In this document: positions 6,858 through 10,000 of the stretch, one piece after another
Layout of the letters: the number at the start of each line of letters is the position of its first letter
Position numbering within the stretch: position 1 is the first letter of the stretch
Assembly: GCA_027036655.1 (NCBI GenBank)
Contig: JALWEC010000186.1
Span: 1-10,000, forward strand
DNA: 10,000 nucleotides
Reading direction: 5' to 3'
DNA from: Melioribacteraceae bacterium
GTDB lineage: Bacteria > Bacteroidota > Ignavibacteria > Ignavibacteriales > Melioribacteraceae
Program-made: the position numbers and the translations under genes
The notes under the pieces: model-generated
Databases searched by the model: none
What the model saw: only the letters and a program-made list of their open reading frames with translations
What the model was told of the DNA's origin: nothing

Positions 6858-7595
6858 ATGAAAAAAAGAATTGCCATTACAGTGATTGCTGCTTTTGCAA
6901 TGTTTTTATTTTCGTGTACCGATAATTCCGTAGAACCTGTTGAAGAGAACGGAGAAATCGCTTTATATTCAACTCCCGAAGGCGCGCAGATAATTATTGA
7001 CGGAACATTGAAAGGCACGACGCCCGATACCGTTACTACGAAAGTCGGGATGACAAATATTATGTTTCACTTAACGAATTATGTTGATACGACAATCGCG
7101 ATTGGCGTGTCGTCGGATAATTTGGAAGTGTTAAGCGTAACTTTAACTCCGGTAAGAATAAAATACGGATTGATTAAGGTTTGGGAAACCGGTAATAACT
7201 CAACTGAAGATGAGCCGAGCGGAATTGATTTATCCGAGGGCAACCCGATTTCAATCTCCGGCGCGGACAGCTTGCTCGCTGATATTTATTACACAGGCTC
7301 TAATTTTACAATCAGAAGCGCAAGCTATCTCGGTAACAATTTTAGAGTTACGGAATTCAAGGAAGGAACTACGACAAATATTGACGATGGTTTGGATTCG
7401 CCCGCGCACGATGGGAACTGGGTAAGAAGTATGCCCGACGACATAAACGGGAATTATTATTTCCTTTATGACGCTGACGGGAATTATTCAAAATTCAAAG
7501 TCGTAAATACCGGTGGCACGGCGACTTGGAATGACCCGAAATGGGTGGAAGTAGAGTGGATTTATGTTAAAGCGCCCGGCGTTACTTCCTTCTGA
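6858..7595 (+). CDS. PEGA-domain lipoprotein
   Basis: A 245-residue lipoprotein. The start at 6858 was chosen over an in-frame ATG nine codons earlier (6831) because it begins directly with the signal MKKRIAITVIAAFAMFLFSC and has AGAGAG a few bases upstream. The lipobox-like FLFSC gives Cys20. A PEGA domain follows (about 32-98), with GEIALYSTPEGAQIIIDG (32-49), then TLKGTTPDTV, a surface beta-domain common in envelope proteins. The C-terminal part (about 105-245) is rich in Gly, Asn, Asp, Thr and Tyr, with no family I recognise; it contains YLGNNFRVTEF, YYFLYDADGNYSKFKVV and a final W-rich strand WNDPKWVEVEWIYV. Its start is 36 bases after the previous gene and a strong terminator follows its stop, so it is the last gene of the operon. 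Confidence 0.85.
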   Translation: MKKRIAITVIAAFAMFLFSCTDNSVEPVEENGEIALYSTPEGAQIIIDGTLKGTTPDTVTTKVGMTNIMFHLTNYVDTTIAIGVSSDNLEVLSVTLTPVRIKYGLIKVWETGNNSTEDEPSGIDLSEGNPISISGADSLLADIYYTGSNFTIRSASYLGNNFRVTEFKEGTTTNIDDGLDSPAHDGNWVRSMPDDINGNYYFLYDADGNYSKFKVVNTGGTATWNDPKWVEVEWIYVKAPGVTSF

Positions 7596-7619
7596 TAAAC
7601 TTTCCGAAATGATTAATTT

Positions 7620-7650
7620 AAAAAGCCCGAAGTAATATTCGGGCTTTTTT
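7620..7650. terminator. Bidirectional intrinsic terminator
   Basis: A perfect 12-bp stem, AAAAAGCCCGAA (7620-7631) and TTCGGGCTTTTT (7638-7649), around the loop GTAATA, with a T-run on the plus strand and, by symmetry, on the minus strand. It lies between the convergent PEGA gene (stop at 7595) and the TonB-dependent receptor gene (stop at 7679), and can end transcription from both. Confidence 0.93.
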
Positions 7651-7678
7651 GTGTAACTGAGTTATATCTTAAAAAAGA

Positions 7679-10000
7679 TTAATTGAACTGGTATCTGATT
7701 CCAAGCTGCATCTGCCATCTTGAAAAGATACTTGCATCGTTGATGAATGTAGTTTGAGCTTTGTTTTTATAATTGAATACCGGCTCGCCGTCCTTGATAT
7801 TATTTGAAGGATCCGAATCAAATCCTACTAATTCCAACGGAGCCAAAGCGGAAGGATCCGCAACTTTTCTTACTCCCCAATCGGAATTCAAGAAATTCGG
7901 CAGATTAAGTACGTCAAGCGTAATTTGAACTTTTTGAGGACGTCCCCAAGCGTTGAACATAATATCCTGCGCGATTTTCATATCAAGATTAAAGTACCAA
8001 GGGTTCAGCAGTCCGTTTCTTTCGGCTATTTCGCCCCGATGTGAACTTAAGTAATCGTCCTGACTTATAAACGCGTTTAGTTTATCCCATTGTTCCTGAG
8101 CGCTTACCGTATTTCCGTTTTCGTCAACGTAAGGCGCAAGGTAAATATCGTTTTGGTCTTTTGGGATATAAATTAAGTCGTTCGAGCTGCTGCCGTCGCC
8201 GTTTACGTCGCCTGCGTATGTAAAGGAATATCTGTTCCCGCCGGAATAAACATAGCGGTTTCCTTCGGCAACTTCGCCGAAAACGCCGATGGTTGTGGCA
8301 AAAGTTTCATTCCAATTTTTCTTGTAATTCAAAGCAAGAATAAAGCGATGTTTCTGACCGAACTGCGAAGGGCTTAAATTCGGATTATTCGGGTCGCCCT
8401 GAACGGGATTTCCCTGCCATAAAACGCTGGCGATTTCGGTTGACTGCATCACGTTTTTTGCGTCGATATAGTTATAAGCAAACATTGCATTCATCCCGAA
8501 ATCGAAGTACTTGCGCAGTTGTGCCGTAAAGTTAAAGTTGTAACCTTTGTTCGTGTTATCAAGCACATACGCGCCGCGTCCGTCGGGATTAAGCTCGTTG
8601 TTGCCTGCGCCTCCGAAATAAGGTCTGCCGTCGGCAAGATATCTTTCGGGAGCTTTCAAGTCGGCGTTTCTAACATAAATTGCATCGATGTCTTTTCCGT
8701 AGATGAATTCCAAAGTTCCTACCATATCGGCGGGAAGCATTTGGTCAATAGCAAAATCAGTAGTCCAAACCTGGGGCCATTTGAAATCGTTTGACATTGC
8801 GTTTAGATCCCAGGATTGAGCCAATGTTGAATTATATTTTGTGGGTCTGATAGGACCGGCGGGGTACAAGTTCGGGTTTGCTCCGGGATTTGAAATTACG
8901 TTGCCAATCCATACGAAAGGAATTTTTCCGGTAAAGACTCCGGTACCTCCGCGGAGCTGTGTGGTTCTGTTGCCGTAAACGTCCCAGTTAAATCCGATTC
9001 GCGGCGATAACATCGGCGTTGCGCCCGGAAGTTTGCTTTGATCGACCGTTTCCGGTTTTCTGTTGGCGTCAAGCAAAGTTAAACTGCGCGACCAAGGGTT
9101 ATCAACAGGTTTGGTAAAATACATCGGTACGTCAACTCTTAAGCCCAAAGTTAACGACAGGTCTTTTGTAATCAGATATTCGTCCTGTCCGTAAAGTCCC
9201 AACTGGGCAACTTCGATAAACTCACCTTTGTACGGTCCCGAGCCTACCATTCCTCTTAAATCAACAAAGTTGGAATCGTTCGGGTCGGTTAATCTGAAAA
9301 ACTCGTCCAAAGAGTTGAATGTGCTTCCGCCCCAGGCAACAGGGAGGAAAAATAATCCGTCTCTGAAGATATTGAATGAGTTGAAGAATTTGTAATATTC
9401 AAAAGTGCCGCCGACGGTGATTACGTGTTTATCGAGATAGTAACTGAAGTTATCGGTAAACTGAAGAACGTCTTGATCTAAGATGTTATGAATTGAGAAA
9501 GGTTCGTCGCCCATTGTTGTATAAGTAACGCCGTCCTGTGCAATTTCAACCGTCGGGAAACCAACGGTAAACGGATGCCTCTGATCTCTGAACTGGTTGT
9601 AGCTTGCAAAGAATCTGTTGGAAGCGTTATGGAATCGCGAGTTGACTTCGAGAGCAAACGAATTCAACTTGTTTGACATTTGGTAACCCGATTTTGAAAA
9701 CGGAAGCGAAGTGCTGTTGGGTCCGCGTCCGGTTCCGTTAGGGCTAAGTACAAAGGGATGAGGACCTAAATCCTTGCGTGCGTCCAAACGATTGTACCGG
9801 AAAGAGAGGTTATTGTTTTCGTTAATGTTCCAGTCAATCTTGGCGATTAATTTTTCGTTCTGAGTTTTATGAGTGTAATTTTCATATTGCCCGGGGTCGT
9901 AATCGTAAACGTTAATCATTCTTTGGCGGATTGAGTCCATAATAGATGCGCTTACTCTTGAAATACCGAAACCGGATGCGCCGTTTTTGCTGGCGATATA
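7679..10000 (-). CDS. TonB-dependent receptor, Oar-like (partial, C-terminal 773 residues)
   Basis: The frame is open to the right edge: upstream of an internal Met at 9940 it continues as YIASKNGASGFGISRVSASI without a stop, so the true start lies outside. The visible part is an outer-membrane beta-barrel: alternating amphipathic strands with polar Asn/Gly/Asp-rich loops, such as WNINENNNLSFRYNRLDA, LQFTDNFSYYLDKHVITVGG, YLITKDLSLTLGLRVDVPMY, then PMLSPRIGFNWDVYGN with QLRGGTGVFTGKIPFVWIGN, and YAGDVNGDGSSSNDLIYIP. The combination of SPRIGFNWD..., GTGVFTGKIP and GDVNGDGSSSNDLIYIP is typical of Oar-type receptors, which usually run to about 1,000-1,100 residues with an N-terminal carboxypeptidase-regulatory-like domain and plug; those are not visible here. 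The C-terminus WQMQLGIRYQFN* resembles a closing barrel strand. Its substrate is unknown. The terminator at 7620-7650 ends its transcript. Confidence 0.88.
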   Translation of the reverse strand, partial: YIASKNGASGFGISRVSASIMDSIRQRMINVYDYDPGQYENYTHKTQNEKLIAKIDWNINENNNLSFRYNRLDARKDLGPHPFVLSPNGTGRGPNSTSLPFSKSGYQMSNKLNSFALEVNSRFHNASNRFFASYNQFRDQRHPFTVGFPTVEIAQDGVTYTTMGDEPFSIHNILDQDVLQFTDNFSYYLDKHVITVGGTFEYYKFFNSFNIFRDGLFFLPVAWGGSTFNSLDEFFRLTDPNDSNFVDLRGMVGSGPYKGEFIEVAQLGLYGQDEYLITKDLSLTLGLRVDVPMYFTKPVDNPWSRSLTLLDANRKPETVDQSKLPGATPMLSPRIGFNWDVYGNRTTQLRGGTGVFTGKIPFVWIGNVISNPGANPNLYPAGPIRPTKYNSTLAQSWDLNAMSNDFKWPQVWTTDFAIDQMLPADMVGTLEFIYGKDIDAIYVRNADLKAPERYLADGRPYFGGAGNNELNPDGRGAYVLDNTNKGYNFNFTAQLRKYFDFGMNAMFAYNYIDAKNVMQSTEIASVLWQGNPVQGDPNNPNLSPSQFGQKHRFILALNYKKNWNETFATTIGVFGEVAEGNRYVYSGGNRYSFTYAGDVNGDGSSSNDLIYIPKDQNDIYLAPYVDENGNTVSAQEQWDKLNAFISQDDYLSSHRGEIAERNGLLNPWYFNLDMKIAQDIMFNAWGRPQKVQITLDVLNLPNFLNSDWGVRKVADPSALAPLELVGFDSDPSNNIKDGEPVFNYKNKAQTTFINDASIFSRWQMQLGIRYQFN

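Noticed and set aside
8519..8794. Plus-strand open frame of 91 codons within the receptor gene
   Set aside because: Antisense to a continuous beta-barrel coding frame; no independent evidence for expression.

Overview
The window looks like a chromosomal segment from a Gram-negative bacterium of the Bacteroidota/Ignavibacteriota/Chlorobi neighbourhood. This is inferred from the mix of families: an Oar-like TonB-dependent receptor, a DUF4412-type secreted protein, a PEGA lipoprotein and a stand-alone threonyl-tRNA synthetase editing domain, in moderately AT-rich DNA. No rRNA or other species-level marker is present, so the assignment is tentative.

Left end (1-657, minus strand): very AT-rich DNA carrying a two-gene cassette. 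A HEPN/UPF0332-like gene (103-506) is broken by an early TAA and by a one-base deficit in a 7-T homopolymer. It overlaps by four bases (ATGA) the start of a second small gene that runs off the left edge. This part looks like accessory or acquired DNA.

Middle-left (658-4922, minus strand): a purL - yihY/brkB - RDD gene cluster whose genes overlap end to start, so they are probably co-transcribed. After about 140 bp that hold repeat-like DNA comes a small stand-alone ThrRS-editing-domain gene. A dispersed-repeat-type sequence reads into the 3' end of the RDD gene and supplies its last ~15 codons and its stop.

Middle-right (5173-7595, plus strand): a likely operon of three exported proteins of the cell envelope: a DUF4412-like secreted protein, a beta-propeller-like lipoprotein and a PEGA-domain lipoprotein. 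It ends at a strong bidirectional hairpin terminator (7620-7650). The 250-bp gap between purL and this operon must hold divergent promoters and contains small repeats.

Right end (7679-10000, minus strand): the C-terminal ~773 residues of an outer-membrane TonB-dependent receptor of the Oar type; its N-terminal part lies outside the window.

Most of the window is housekeeping and envelope genes. I did not find a convincing wholly new multi-gene system. The points most worth a second look are the decayed HEPN cassette, the repeat that rewrites the RDD C-terminus, and the free-standing tRNA-editing domain.
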